Positions 26,138 through 34,688 of a DNA stretch of 64,000 bases are shown here, in pieces. The notes below the pieces were generated by a model. That model worked only from the letters and a program-made list of their open reading frames with translations, had not been told where the DNA came from and did not search any database. Numbering within the stretch: the first letter of the stretch is position 1; each line of letters opens with the position of its first letter. The DNA is from Georgenia sp. TF02-10. GTDB lineage: Bacteria; Actinomycetota; Actinomycetes; Actinomycetales; Actinomycetaceae. The stretch spans positions 1,178,001 to 1,242,000 of the forward strand of contig NZ_CP094289.1 of the NCBI RefSeq assembly GCF_022759505.1, written 5' to 3'. Position numbers and translations under genes: made by a program.

Positions 26138-26695
26138 CTACCCGGCAGCGCGACGCCGTCGGGCGGCCGCCACGCGCTGCATCTTGACGTAGTTGCCGCA
26201 CCCGGCCATCGAGCACCAGCGGCGCGCCTGGTTCCGGGACCCGTCGTAGAAGGCCCAGCGGCAGGTGTCTCGCGCGCACACCTTGAGGCGGGGCCAGCTG
26301 CCGTCCTCGGCGGCCGCCAGCACGGCGTCGGCGACCGCCGCCACGGCCAGGTCGAGCACCCGGGGCCGTGTCGGACGGAGCCGGGCGGAGCCGTCCGCCA
26401 GGGAGAGCCGGAGCGGGACGGCGGCCAGCCGGCGGTCGAGATCGGCGAGCGCCTGGGGGTCGGCGTCGTGCCCGGCGTGCACGAGCAGCGCCTGGCGCAG
26501 CCCCTCCCGCACCGCGAGCGCGTCCGCGAGGTCCCGATCGTCGACGGGCGCGTCGGGGTCGGCCAGGCCGCGTGCCGCGAACCAGTCGCGCAGCGCCTCG
26601 GGCGTCGTCAGCTCCTCGCCACCGGTCTGCGGCTCGCGGGTGTTCACGAAGTCGCGCACGAGCAGCGCGCCGGGCGGCACCGCGGGCTCGGTCAT
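26138..26695 (-). CDS. CGNR zinc-finger (ABATE domain) regulator
   Basis: 185 residues. The N-terminal ABATE-type domain (RDFVNTREPQTGGEELTTPE) is followed by a C-terminal CGNR zinc finger (residues ~138-175): CARDTCRWAFYDGSRNQARR, then WCSMAGCGNYVKMQ, with four cysteines and the CGN signature. These proteins are considered stress- or drug-responsive DNA-binding regulators. It diverges from an MFS drug exporter, and the spacer carries two similar palindromes, so it probably controls the exporter and itself. Confidence 0.88.
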   Translation of the reverse strand: MTEPAVPPGALLVRDFVNTREPQTGGEELTTPEALRDWFAARGLADPDAPVDDRDLADALAVREGLRQALLVHAGHDADPQALADLDRRLAAVPLRLSLADGSARLRPTRPRVLDLAVAAVADAVLAAAEDGSWPRLKVCARDTCRWAFYDGSRNQARRWCSMAGCGNYVKMQRVAAARRRRAAG

Positions 26696-26748
26696 CGCCG
26701 ATCACCTTCCCTCGCCACGGAGAGGTCGCCGTCGTCCTCACACCAGCG

Positions 26749-26811
26749 TAACACCTTGACTGGTGTGCGGACGGGTGCCACGGTGGGCGAAGTAACACCA
26801 CCAAAGGTGTT
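26749..26811. promoter_or_regulatory. paired palindromic operators between the CGNR and MFS genes
   Basis: TAACACC-TTGACT-GGTGT (26749-26766) and TAACACC-ACCAAA-GGTGTT (26793-26811) share the same half-sites and the same 6-nt spacing. Their centres are 44 bp apart, about four helical turns. The first contains a -35-like TTGACT, so binding would block a promoter reading toward the MFS gene. Confidence 0.6.
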
Positions 26812-26833
26812 TTGCCGGTGTGAGGAGTCGACG

Positions 26834-28147
26834 ATGATCCCCCGAGTCCCCGCCGCCGGACCGTCCGCCCGGCAGCTCCTGGTCCTGGGACTGCTGACGG
26901 CGCTCGGCCCGGTGTCAATCGACCTGTACGTGCCCGCCCTGCCCGCGCTGCAGCGCGACCTCGGGGTGGGCGCCGGGGCGGCGCAGGGCACGCTCGCGGG
27001 CATGACGCTCGGGCTGGCGCTCGGCGAGCTGTGCCTCGGGGCGTGGAGCGACCGGGTCGGGCGTCGGCTCCCCCTGCTGCTGGCGTGCGCGCTGCACGTC
27101 GCGGCCACGCTCGGGTGCGCGTTCGCGCCGTCGGTCGCTGCCCTGACGGCGCTGCGGGTCGCGCAGGGGGTGGGGGCCGCCGGCGGGTCCGTCCTGGTGC
27201 TCGCGATCGTCCGCGACGTCTCCGACGGCGACCGCCTGACCCAGCTCGTCGCCCGCGTCACCGTGGTGACCACGGTGGCCCCGTTGCTCGCGCCGGTGGC
27301 CGGTGCCGAGCTCCTCCCGCGGGTGGGCTGGCGCGGCATCTTCACGGTGCTGGCGGCGGCGTCGGTCCTGCTGCTGGTGGCGACCTGGCGCTCGGTGCCC
27401 GAGACGAACGGCCGTCGGCCCCGCGAGCACCGGTCCCGTGACGGCCTCCGGGCGCGGCTGCGCGGGGTCCTGGGCGAGCCGGAGTTCCGGCGGGCCGCGG
27501 TGGCCGGCGCTGCCGTCTCCGCCGGGGTGTACGCCTACGTCGCGGCCTCTCCCATCCTGCTGCAGGGCGTGCACGGGCTGTCCCCGCGGGAGTACGGGCT
27601 CGTGTTCCTCACCAACTCGCTCGGGCTGGTCGTGGGCGTCCAGCTCAGCGGCTGGCTGACCCGGCGGCGCCGCGTGCCCGTGGTGCTCGCCGGCTTCGCC
27701 GCCGCCGCGCTGCTGGCCGCGCTCGCGCTGCGCCCGCTCGAGGCGGTGGCCGGGCTGCCCGGCCTGCTCGTCGGGCTCTGGCTGTTCGTGGCCGCGTGCG
27801 GCGGCTGCTTCCCGTGCGCCGGCGCGATGGCGGTGGGCGAGCACGGCGACCGCTCGGGCACCGCCTCGTCCCTGTACGGGTTCGCGGTCTTCACCGCCTC
27901 GGGACTGGTCTCGCCGGTCGCCGGGACGATCGGGATCCACGACGCCACCACCGTGGCCGGCATGCTGACGACGACGGCCGCGGTGACCGTGGCCGCAGCG
28001 CTGGCCACTCTCCGCGGCGCCCGTCGAGGTGGCGCCCGCGGCATCCACCGCGGCCCGGGCTCCCACGACGTGCCGCCGTCAGCCACTCCACCGATGAGCG
28101 GCGCAACGAGCGGAGGGAGCCCGACCTCGGGCACCAGTGAGCCGTGA
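26834..28147 (+). CDS. Bcr/CflA-type MFS multidrug exporter
   Basis: 437 residues with 12 predicted transmembrane helices. Bcr/CflA hallmarks: LGPVSIDLYVPALPALQRDL in helix 1, the loop motif GAWSDRVGRRLPLL between helices 2 and 3, and RVAQGVGAAGGSVLVLAIVR in helix 4. A proton-driven exporter of antibiotics or other toxic compounds is likely. TGAGGAG precedes the ATG. The C-terminal ~35 residues are Gly/Ser/Pro-rich and do not look family-specific. Regulation by the divergent CGNR protein is suggested by the palindromes in the spacer. Confidence 0.88.
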   Translation: MIPRVPAAGPSARQLLVLGLLTALGPVSIDLYVPALPALQRDLGVGAGAAQGTLAGMTLGLALGELCLGAWSDRVGRRLPLLLACALHVAATLGCAFAPSVAALTALRVAQGVGAAGGSVLVLAIVRDVSDGDRLTQLVARVTVVTTVAPLLAPVAGAELLPRVGWRGIFTVLAAASVLLLVATWRSVPETNGRRPREHRSRDGLRARLRGVLGEPEFRRAAVAGAAVSAGVYAYVAASPILLQGVHGLSPREYGLVFLTNSLGLVVGVQLSGWLTRRRRVPVVLAGFAAAALLAALALRPLEAVAGLPGLLVGLWLFVAACGGCFPCAGAMAVGEHGDRSGTASSLYGFAVFTASGLVSPVAGTIGIHDATTVAGMLTTTAAVTVAAALATLRGARRGGARGIHRGPGSHDVPPSATPPMSGATSGGSPTSGTSEP

Positions 28148-28399
28148 TCTAGGTGGCCTTGGCCGCGGACATCCGCTACCCACGTGCCCTGCTCCCGGCA
28201 CAGGCTCAGCGTCATGACCGGCGCGGGCGTCCCTGCCGTCGGCCGCGCTGGGTCGAAGGGCCCAGCGCGCGGCGGCACCGCCGCGTCAGGGTTGTGGTGC
28301 CGAGACGGGAACCCGGAGGGAACAACCCGAGGGAGCCCGGCGGCGGACGTCCCTCCGCGGGGCGGGTGGCTAGGACGGACCCAACGACCGGAGACGAAC

Positions 28400-29008
28400 G
28401 TGAGACGACTGCCTACCGCCGCTGCCGCTGCAGCCCTGACGATGATCCTGGCCGGCTGCTCGTCGGCGGAGCCGGGCGCGGGTCAGGCGCCGGCCGGGCC
28501 CGGCGCGGAACCTCCTGCTGCCGAGGCGGACGCGGAGCTCCTCGCCGAGCACGACCTCGCCGGCATGGAAGCCCCGGAGATCATCGAGCGGCTGGACCGG
28601 CTCGCCGTCGACGAGCGGCCGAGCGACCTCATGGCCTCGGTCCGCCCGGACGAGCTGCTGCTCTCCGACGGCGAGCAGGACCTGGCGCTGGAGATCCCCG
28701 GCGACCGTCACTACCTCTCGATCGCGCCCTACGTGAACCAGACGCACGAGTGCTTCTACCACAGCCTGACCACCTGCACTGGTGAGCTCTCCGGCGAGGA
28801 GGTCCAGGTGCGGATTGTCGACGATGCGACCGGGGAGGTGCTCGTCGAGGAACAGGCGACGACCTTCGACAACGGCTTCGTCGGCCTCTGGCTGCCTCGC
28901 GAGGTCGAAGGCACCATCGAGGTCAGCCACGACGGGCTCACCGGGGTGACGGACTTCTCGACGACCGACGAGGGCGCGACCTGCGTCACCACCCTCCAGC
29001 TCGCCTGA
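28400..29008 (+). CDS. cueP: CueP-family copper-binding lipoprotein
   Basis: 202 residues from the GTG at 28400. A lipoprotein signal ends at AAALTMILAGCSS, so the mature protein is anchored outside the membrane. The body matches CueP: IIERLDRLAVDERPSDLMAS, VRPDELLLSDGEQ, SIAPYVNQTHECFYHSLTTC and FDNGFVGLWLPREVEG. CueP is a periplasmic copper-binding protein in enteric bacteria; the cysteines in HECFYHSLTTC and a later Cys are the expected metal ligands. It is followed after 88 bp by a DUF305 lipoprotein, giving a small copper-handling pair. Confidence 0.88.
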   Translation: MRRLPTAAAAAALTMILAGCSSAEPGAGQAPAGPGAEPPAAEADAELLAEHDLAGMEAPEIIERLDRLAVDERPSDLMASVRPDELLLSDGEQDLALEIPGDRHYLSIAPYVNQTHECFYHSLTTCTGELSGEEVQVRIVDDATGEVLVEEQATTFDNGFVGLWLPREVEGTIEVSHDGLTGVTDFSTTDEGATCVTTLQLA

Positions 29009-29096
29009 CCATCGGAGGTCGTCCCAGACTTGATCGCTCGAGGTCTCCCGGAGGAGATCACTCGAGGTCGCCCCAGACCCCACCAAGGAGGACTGC

Positions 29097-29735
29097 ATGA
29101 AGATCGCCGCCCGCCTCACCGCCCTGGCCGGTGCCGGCCTCCTCGTCATCACCCTGGCCGCCTGCGGCAGCGGCTCCGACGAGACCACCCCCGAGCCGGA
29201 GACGACCACCACCGCAGAGACGGCCACGCCCACCCCCGGCTCGTCGGCTGCTGAGGTCGACGAGGCGCACAACGACGACGACACGATGTTCGCGCAGATG
29301 ATGATCGTCCATCACCAGGGCGCCATCGAGATGGCCGACCTGGCCGTGGAGCGGGCAACCGCCGAGGAGGTGCGCACCCTCGCCTCCGACATCTCCGCCG
29401 CGCAAGGCCCCGAGATCGAGGAGATGACGTCCTGGCTCGAGGTGTGGGGCGAGGACACGTCGGCGGACCCCACCGGGCACATGGACCACGGCGGGATGGA
29501 CATGGACGGCATGAGCCAGGCCGAGGCGATGGAGGAGCTGGAATCGCTGTCTGGCACCGATTTCGACCGGCGGTTCCTCGAGCTGATGACCGCTCACCAC
29601 GAGGGGGCGGTCAGCATGGCCGAGACGGAGCTCGACCAGGGCGAGAACCCCCAGGCACTCGAGCTCGCCCAGCAGATCATCGACGACCAGACCGCCGAGA
29701 TCGCCGAGATGGAAGAGATCCGCCAGGGCCTCTAG
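29097..29735 (+). CDS. DUF305 lipoprotein
   Basis: 212 residues. Lipobox VITLAACGSG, then a Thr/Glu/Pro-rich linker, then a DUF305 four-helix domain with two HHxGA motifs (MMIVHHQGAIEMA and LMTAHHEGAVSMA), plus a Met/His-rich stretch HMDHGGMDMDGM between them. DUF305 proteins often accompany copper resistance genes. AAGGAGG precedes the ATG. The 88-bp spacer from cueP contains two imperfect copies of GATCNCTCGAGGTC. Confidence 0.88.
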   Translation: MKIAARLTALAGAGLLVITLAACGSGSDETTPEPETTTTAETATPTPGSSAAEVDEAHNDDDTMFAQMMIVHHQGAIEMADLAVERATAEEVRTLASDISAAQGPEIEEMTSWLEVWGEDTSADPTGHMDHGGMDMDGMSQAEAMEELESLSGTDFDRRFLELMTAHHEGAVSMAETELDQGENPQALELAQQIIDDQTAEIAEMEEIRQGL

Positions 29736-29756
29736 GACGCCGGCCCCGTCGGCGTC
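29736..29756. terminator. hairpin between convergent genes
   Basis: GACGCCG-GCCCCGT-CGGCGTC is a perfect 7-bp stem starting one base after the DUF305 stop and about 20 bp from the stop of the convergent carboxylase epsilon gene. It may serve both directions. Confidence 0.55.
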
Positions 29757-29774
29757 ACGGCCTCGCAGCTCGCC

Positions 29775-30263
29775 TCAGCGCCGCGCGCTCCACAGCCATG
29801 CGGCGGGCCCGGGCGCCGGGATGGCTCCGAGCTGACGGGCGCGGTCGCCCCACGCGCTGGTCGGCTGGCGACCGGCGTCGGCGGATCGCCCGTTAGCGGC
29901 CCGGTGGGCCACGATCCCGGCCACCAGGGCGGCGAGCTCGACCTCGTCGGGGGCGCCGCGGACCACCTGCACGGCCGGCACGCCGTCGGCCGTGGAGCCG
30001 CCGACGGCGGTCAGCAGCGCACGGACCACCGCGTCGTCGCCGTCGGCCGGGTCCGCGCCGTCGTCCGAGCCGGCCGGGCCCACGCCGCCGTCCCCTGGAG
30101 CGTCCACGCCCTCGTCCCCGGGGGTCGTGTCCAGGTCGTCGTCCCCGCCGGCCAGGTCCACGACGCCGTCGCCACCACCGGCCGGACCGACGGTGCGGCG
30201 CCCCCGGCCCGCCGGTTCCCCACCGGCCGACCGGCTCGTCTCGTCGATCGGGGCGGCGCTCAC
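29775..30263 (-). CDS. acyl-CoA carboxylase epsilon subunit
   Basis: 162 residues from the GTG at 30263, overlapping the beta-subunit stop as GTGA. The C-terminal ~70 residues match the ACC epsilon family ([43 protein letters not shown]). Epsilon chains are small actinobacteria-specific partners that stabilise or activate the carboxyltransferase complex. The N-terminal ~85 residues are acidic and Gly/Asp-rich with a repeated DGxxPAGxDD pattern, which makes it longer than typical epsilon chains. A long in-frame extension upstream is a shadow of the beta gene. Confidence 0.85.
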   Translation of the reverse strand: MSAAPIDETSRSAGGEPAGRGRRTVGPAGGGDGVVDLAGGDDDLDTTPGDEGVDAPGDGGVGPAGSDDGADPADGDDAVVRALLTAVGGSTADGVPAVQVVRGAPDEVELAALVAGIVAHRAANGRSADAGRQPTSAWGDRARQLGAIPAPGPAAWLWSARR

Positions 30264-31870
30264 AGCGGGATGTTCCCGTGCTTCTTGGCCGGCCCGGCCG
30301 CCCGCTTGGTCCGCAGCGCGCGCAGCGCCCGCACGATCTGGGAGCGGGTCTGCGCCGGCTCGATGACGGCGTCGACGAACCCCCGCTCGGCCGCCTCCCA
30401 CGGGTTGACGAGGGCCTCCTCGTACTCGGCCACCAGCCGGGCCCGCTCGGCCTCGACGTCCCCGCCGTCGTCGGCCACCTGCTGCAGCCGGCGCCGCTGG
30501 AGGATGTTGACGGCCCCGGCGGCGCCCATCACCGCCACCTGCGCGGTGGGCCAGGCCAGGTTGACGTCGGCGCCGAGCTGCTTGGAGCCCATCACGATGT
30601 AGGCGCCGCCGTAGGCCTTGCGGGTGATCAGCGTGACGAGCGGGACGGTGGCCTCGGCGTAGGCGTAGATGAGCTTGGCACCGCGGCGGATGATGCCGTT
30701 CCACTCCTGGTCGGTGCCCGGCAGGAATCCCGGGACGTCGACGAAGGTGAGGACCGGGACGTTGAACGCGTCGCAGGTGCGCACGAACCGGGCCGCCTTC
30801 TCGGCGGCGTTGATGTCGAGGGTGCCGGCCATCTGCCGCGGCTGGTTGGCCACCACCCCCACCGGCCGGCCCTCCACGTGCCCGAAGGCGGTGATGATGT
30901 TGGGGGCGTAGCCGGCCTGGACCTCCAGCATCTCGCCGTCGTCCAGGACGTGCTCGACGACGGCGGCCATGTCGTAGGGCTGGTTGTCCGAGTCCGGGAC
31001 CAGCGTGTCGAGCTCCCGGTCGGCGTCGGTCACGGCCAGGGCCGCGGTCTCGTCCTGCCCCACCGGCCAGGCCGGCGGCTCGGAGAGGTTGTTCGAGGGC
31101 AGGTAGGACAGCAGGGCGCGGACGTAGTCCAGCGCGTCGTCCTCGTCGGCGGCCTGGTAGTGCGCGACGCCCGAGCGCTGGTTGTGCGTGGCGGCGCCGC
31201 CGAGCTCCTCGAAGCCGACGTCCTCCCCGGTGACGGCCTTGATGACGTCCGGGCCGGTGATGAACATGTTCGAGGTGCCCTCGACCATGACGACGAAGTC
31301 GGTCAGCGCGGGGGAGTAGACCGCCCCGCCGGCGGACGGGCCGAGGATGAGGGAGATCTGCGGGATCACCCCGGACGCGGCGACGTTGCGGCGGAAGATC
31401 TCGGCGAACTGGGTCAGGGCGGCCACGCCCTCCTGGATCCGGGCGCCGCCGCCGTCGGAGATGCCCACCAGCGGCACCCCGGTGCGCAGCGCCAGGTCCA
31501 TCACCTTGGTGATCTTCTGGCCGTGCATCTCGCCCAGCGAGCCGCCGAAGACGGTGAAGTCCTGGGCGTAGACGCACACCTGCCGCCCGTCGATCGTGCC
31601 GTACCCGGTGACGACGCCGTCGCCGGCGAGGCGCTTCTTGTCCAGCCCGAAGGCGGTGGAGTGGTGGGTGGCGAGCGCGTCCAGCTCGGTGAAGGACCCC
31701 GGGTCGAGGAGGGCGTCGATGCGCTCGCGGGCGGACTTCTTGCCCCGCTTGTGCTGCTTCTCGGCGGCCGCGGCGGCCGGCGCGGCGATGCCGGCCTCGT
31801 GGCGGGCGGCGAGGTCGGCCAGCTTGTCGGCCGTGGTGGCGGTGGACGCCGCGAGGGTCGAGTCGGTCAC
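30260..31870 (-). CDS. acyl-CoA carboxylase beta subunit (carboxyltransferase)
   Basis: 536 residues from the GTG at 31870. Transfers carboxyl from biotin to acetyl- or propionyl-CoA. Crotonase-fold motifs: [32 protein letters not shown] and [17 protein letters not shown] in the N-domain; the paired oxyanion-hole region [20 protein letters not shown] and [16 protein letters not shown] in the C-domain. The length fits AccD5/PccB-type chains. The epsilon subunit is coupled downstream, the probable alpha chain is at 8.6-10.4 kb, and biotin ligase is about 620 bp away. A palindrome lies 68 bp upstream. Confidence 0.95.
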   Translation of the reverse strand: MTDSTLAASTATTADKLADLAARHEAGIAAPAAAAAEKQHKRGKKSARERIDALLDPGSFTELDALATHHSTAFGLDKKRLAGDGVVTGYGTIDGRQVCVYAQDFTVFGGSLGEMHGQKITKVMDLALRTGVPLVGISDGGGARIQEGVAALTQFAEIFRRNVAASGVIPQISLILGPSAGGAVYSPALTDFVVMVEGTSNMFITGPDVIKAVTGEDVGFEELGGAATHNQRSGVAHYQAADEDDALDYVRALLSYLPSNNLSEPPAWPVGQDETAALAVTDADRELDTLVPDSDNQPYDMAAVVEHVLDDGEMLEVQAGYAPNIITAFGHVEGRPVGVVANQPRQMAGTLDINAAEKAARFVRTCDAFNVPVLTFVDVPGFLPGTDQEWNGIIRRGAKLIYAYAEATVPLVTLITRKAYGGAYIVMGSKQLGADVNLAWPTAQVAVMGAAGAVNILQRRRLQQVADDGGDVEAERARLVAEYEEALVNPWEAAERGFVDAVIEPAQTRSQIVRALRALRTKRAAGPAKKHGNIPL

Positions 31871-31937
31871 GGGTGCCACCGTAGTTGTCGCTTCCCCACC
31901 GTTCGCTGCGAAAGGCGCGCGTGTCCGCCGGGCGGGT

Positions 31938-31956
31938 GTTGTGGGAGGCCCACAAC
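31938..31956 (-). promoter_or_regulatory. perfect palindrome upstream of carboxylase beta
   Basis: GTTGTGGG-AGG-CCCACAAC is a perfect 8-3-8 inverted repeat, 68 bp before the GTG at 31870. The similar site at 10598-10616 precedes the alpha-chain gene, which suggests one regulator for both transcription units. Confidence 0.5.
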
Positions 31957-32146
31957 GCGGCGGAGTCGGACGACGGCGGTCGCGGCCACGGGTGGGTCTG
32001 CGGGCCTCGGGGGGTGCCGGCCCGACGGCGCCTGGTCTCCTGACGGCGCGCGGTCGCCCGTGACAGCGCCCGGCCGCCAGACGTCGCGGGGAACCACTTC
32101 TCGTACGCTGGTAGGGGAGAGGGCGAGAGGTGAGAGGAGACGCGCC

Positions 32147-32392
32147 ATGGCGATCACCGCGAGCGAGGCCCGCAAGAATCTCTTCTCGCTGATCGAGCGG
32201 GTCAACGAGGACTCGGCCGCCGTCGAGATCACGTCCCGGCGCGGGGACGCCGTGCTCATCTCCCGCGCGGAGTACGAAACGCTGGCCGAGACCGCCCACC
32301 TCCTCCGGGTCCCGGCGAACGCGCGACGGCTCCTCGAGAGCCTGGAGCAGGCGCGGTCGGGCGAGCGCGAGCAGCATGACCTGCTGCGGTGA
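32147..32392 (+). CDS. YefM/Phd-family antitoxin, apparently orphan
   Basis: 81 residues. N-terminal YefM dimer/DNA-binding fold: [40 protein letters not shown], and a C-terminal helix that would bind toxin ([18 protein letters not shown]). The ATG at 32147 follows GAGAGGAGA. YefM normally neutralises the YoeB RNase and is co-transcribed with it. Here only a 14-codon stub remains where the toxin should start, so the antitoxin is probably solitary. Confidence 0.85.
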   Translation: MAITASEARKNLFSLIERVNEDSAAVEITSRRGDAVLISRAEYETLAETAHLLRVPANARRLLESLEQARSGEREQHDLLR

Positions 32393-32433
32393 GGCTGGTC
32401 CTCACCCTGCAGGCCCGCCTGCCCGACGGGTAG
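32389..32433 (+). pseudogene. stub of a YoeB-type toxin gene
   Basis: A GTG overlaps the antitoxin stop (GTGA), the classical yefM-yoeB arrangement, and opens [14 protein letters not shown] before TAG at 32431. Only the first four to six residues (RLV-T) resemble YoeB N-termini; the rest is lost. Short length makes this tentative. Confidence 0.4.
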
Positions 32434-32491
32434 CCGGACCGTCCGCGCCCGTCGCCGGCCGCCGTCGCGGTCCTCGTGGTTGGCTGCCGTC

Positions 32492-33346
32492 ATGCCCGCC
32501 CCGTTCTCCCGGCTGGTCCGGGTGGCCCGCACCGGCTCGACCAACGCGGACCTCCTCGCCGCCGCGGCCGCCGACCCCGGCAGCTGGCCGCACCTCTCGG
32601 CCCTGGTGGCCGACTCGCAGGAGGCCGGCCGAGGCCGGACCGGCCGGCCGTGGGTCACCCCGCCCGGCCGCGCGCTGACCGTCTCGGTCCTGCTCCGCCC
32701 CCGGGTGCCGGCGGCGCACCTGCCCTGGGTCACCCTGCTCACCGGCCTGGCGGTGCGTCGCGCCACGAGCGACCTGCTCGGCCGGCCCACGGTGGTGAAG
32801 TGGCCCAACGACGTCCTCGTCGTCGACGGTGGTGAGCCTGACCTGCCCGGCTGGGGCCGGGACCGGAAGGTGGCCGGGATCCTCGCCGAGGCCGTGCCGG
32901 CGGTCCCGCCCGGGGCGGACGACGGTGGGGCGCCGTCGGAGCACCGGGCGGACGACGCCGCCCGGCCGGCCGTCGTCGTCGGCATCGGGGTCAACGTGGC
33001 GCAGTCGCCCGGAGAGCTGCCGGTGCCCTGGGCGACCTCCCTGCGCGCCGCCGGGGCGAGCGTCTCGGTGGACGCCGTGCTCACCGCCGTCGGCCAGCAC
33101 CTCGCCGTCGTCCTGGACCGGTGGGAGGCCGCCGCGGGGGACGCCGGCGCGGCCGGGCTCACCGCCGAGGTCCGGACGGCGTGCCGCACCATCGGCCAGG
33201 TCGTCCGGGTGGACCTGCCCGGCGGAGGTGCGCTGGCCGGGACCGCCGTCGACCTCGACGACGCCGGCCGGCTCCTGGTCCGCCGACCGGACGGGGTCCT
33301 CGGCGCCGTCGCCGCCGGGGACGTGCAGCACGTCCGGCCCGCCTGA
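32492..33346 (+). CDS. birA: biotin--[acyl-CoA carboxylase] ligase
   Basis: 284 residues from the ATG at 32492 (a TTG at 32480 is possible). Activates biotin with ATP and attaches it to the carrier lysine of acyl-CoA carboxylase. Motifs: TGSTNADLL, the biotinyl-AMP loop QEAGRGRTGRPW, KWPNDVLV with the conserved lysine, VVVGIGVNVAQ, and a C-terminal SH3-like domain. No N-terminal DNA-binding domain, so it is a class I ligase and not a repressor. A Gly/Asp/Pro-rich insertion lies after GILAEAVPAVP. Confidence 0.93.
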   Translation: MPAPFSRLVRVARTGSTNADLLAAAAADPGSWPHLSALVADSQEAGRGRTGRPWVTPPGRALTVSVLLRPRVPAAHLPWVTLLTGLAVRRATSDLLGRPTVVKWPNDVLVVDGGEPDLPGWGRDRKVAGILAEAVPAVPPGADDGGAPSEHRADDAARPAVVVGIGVNVAQSPGELPVPWATSLRAAGASVSVDAVLTAVGQHLAVVLDRWEAAAGDAGAAGLTAEVRTACRTIGQVVRVDLPGGGALAGTAVDLDDAGRLLVRRPDGVLGAVAAGDVQHVRPA

Positions 33347-33416
33347 CGCCGTCGTCCGGACGGTCCGTCGGCGCAGCGCCAGGGCCGGACGTCGTGGCCC
33401 ACGTCACGCCGCCCGG

Positions 33417-33422
33417 GATAAT
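33417..33422 (+). promoter_or_regulatory. -10 box of the cyclase gene
   Basis: GATAAT ends nine bases before the GTG start at 33431. With no Shine-Dalgarno in between, this suggests a leaderless mRNA. Confidence 0.45.
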
Positions 33423-33430
33423 CTCGCCCG

Positions 33431-34528
33431 GTGAGTGCATCTGCAGGCCGCGGCGCGTGGGCGGGCCCTGTCCCGGGCCTGCCCGCCGAGGACGACATCG
33501 GCGAGGCGCGGTCCACCGCGCAGAGCTCCTCGACCGTGCAGGAGCACATCGACGCGCTGCTCGGCGGGCCGGCGAAGTACACCATCGTCGAGCTCGCCGC
33601 GCGGGCGGGGGTGACGGTGGACTTCGCCCGCACCTTCTGGCGGGCGATGGCCTTCCCGAACGTCCAGGACCACGTCGTCCTCTTCGGCGACGCCGACGTG
33701 GCGGCGCTGCGCGTCATGGGCGAGCTCGTCGCCGACGGCCAGCTCGACGAGTCGACGGTCATCTCCCTGGTCCGCGCGCAGTCCCACATGACCGACCGGC
33801 TGGTGCTGTGGCAGAACGAGGCCCTGACCGACCACGCGGCCCGCCGGCTCGGGCTGGACGACGCCTCCGCGCGCCTGGTGGTGCTCGACCGGGTCCCGGC
33901 GCTCGTCGACGTGCTCCAGGCCCAGCTGGTCTACTCCTGGCGGCGCCAGCTCGCCGCGCTGCTGGTCCGCACCGAGGCCGAGGTCGCCGAGATGGGCCAG
34001 CCGGACACCGACCCGCTGCACCTGCCCCTGCAGCGCGCGCTCGGCTTCGTGGACATGGTGGCCTACACCCGCCGGTCCGCCGAGCTCGGCCCGCGGGCGC
34101 TCGCCGAGCTCGTCCAGACCTTCGAGTACACCTCCCGGGACGTCATCACCACCCGCGGCGCGCGGGTCGTCAAGACGATCGGTGACGCCGTCCTCTACGT
34201 CGCCGACGACCTGCCCACCGCCGCCGCCGTCGCCGTGGACCTGGTGGAGGCCCTCGGCGCCAAGCCGAACATGCTCCCGGTCCGCGCCTCCGTGGTGTGG
34301 GGCCGGGTGCTGTCCCGCAACGGGGACGTCTTCGGCCCCACCGTCAACCTCGCCTCGCGGCTGGTCGACGTCGCCCCGCCCGGCGCGATCCTGCTGGACA
34401 AGGACACCGCCGACGCGCTGACCGCCAGCCCCGCCGGCCGGGAGTACACGATGGTGCCCCGCCAGGTCGCCGAGCTGCAGGGAGTGGGCGAGGTGGCGCC
34501 GATCGAGCTGCGCCGCCTGCCCCGCTGA
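33431..34528 (+). CDS. class III adenylate/guanylate cyclase
   Basis: 365 residues. Residues ~35-190 resemble the regulatory domain of actinobacterial cyclases (YTIVELAARAGVTVDFARTF; FGDADVAALRVMGELVADGQ), and the C-terminal ~180 residues are a class III catalytic domain: LGFVDMVAYTRRS (first metal Asp), VKTIGDAVLYVADD (second metal Asp) and FGPTVNLASRLVDVA (transition-state Asn/Arg). Makes cAMP (or cGMP) from the NTP as a soluble enzyme; no transmembrane helix is seen. The signal sensed is unknown. Confidence 0.9.
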   Translation: MSASAGRGAWAGPVPGLPAEDDIGEARSTAQSSSTVQEHIDALLGGPAKYTIVELAARAGVTVDFARTFWRAMAFPNVQDHVVLFGDADVAALRVMGELVADGQLDESTVISLVRAQSHMTDRLVLWQNEALTDHAARRLGLDDASARLVVLDRVPALVDVLQAQLVYSWRRQLAALLVRTEAEVAEMGQPDTDPLHLPLQRALGFVDMVAYTRRSAELGPRALAELVQTFEYTSRDVITTRGARVVKTIGDAVLYVADDLPTAAAVAVDLVEALGAKPNMLPVRASVVWGRVLSRNGDVFGPTVNLASRLVDVAPPGAILLDKDTADALTASPAGREYTMVPRQVAELQGVGEVAPIELRRLPR

Positions 34529-34651
34529 GCCGCAGCCGGCAGAGCGGACCGAGGCCGCCGGCCGCCGTCGCCGCCGCCGTCGTCGTGGGCACACTGCCGG
34601 GCGCCGTCGACCCACACCGTGACCTGGGCCACGTCCCCGGGTGAGCAATGC

Positions 34652-34682
34652 TTGACCGGATTTTGACTCTCTGTCCTACCAT
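34652..34682 (+). promoter_or_regulatory. promoter of the OmpR-type two-component operon
   Basis: TTGACC (34652-34657) and TACCAT (34677-34682) are 19 nt apart. TACCAT ends seven bases before the GTG at 34689, so transcription would begin at or next to the start codon. Confidence 0.45.
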
Positions 34683-34688
34683 GACCAG

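Noticed and set aside
28060-28278. A minus-strand peptide (GTWVADVRGQGHLDHGSLVP) near the MFS 3' end
   Set aside because: It looks less compositionally biased than other shadows, but I could not tie it to any family. It overlaps the MFS coding sequence and has no Shine-Dalgarno.
29775-31955. A 726-codon minus-strand frame ending in the epsilon subunit
   Set aside because: The upstream 560 codons are a shadow of the carboxylase beta gene. The epsilon protein starts at the GTG overlapping the beta stop.
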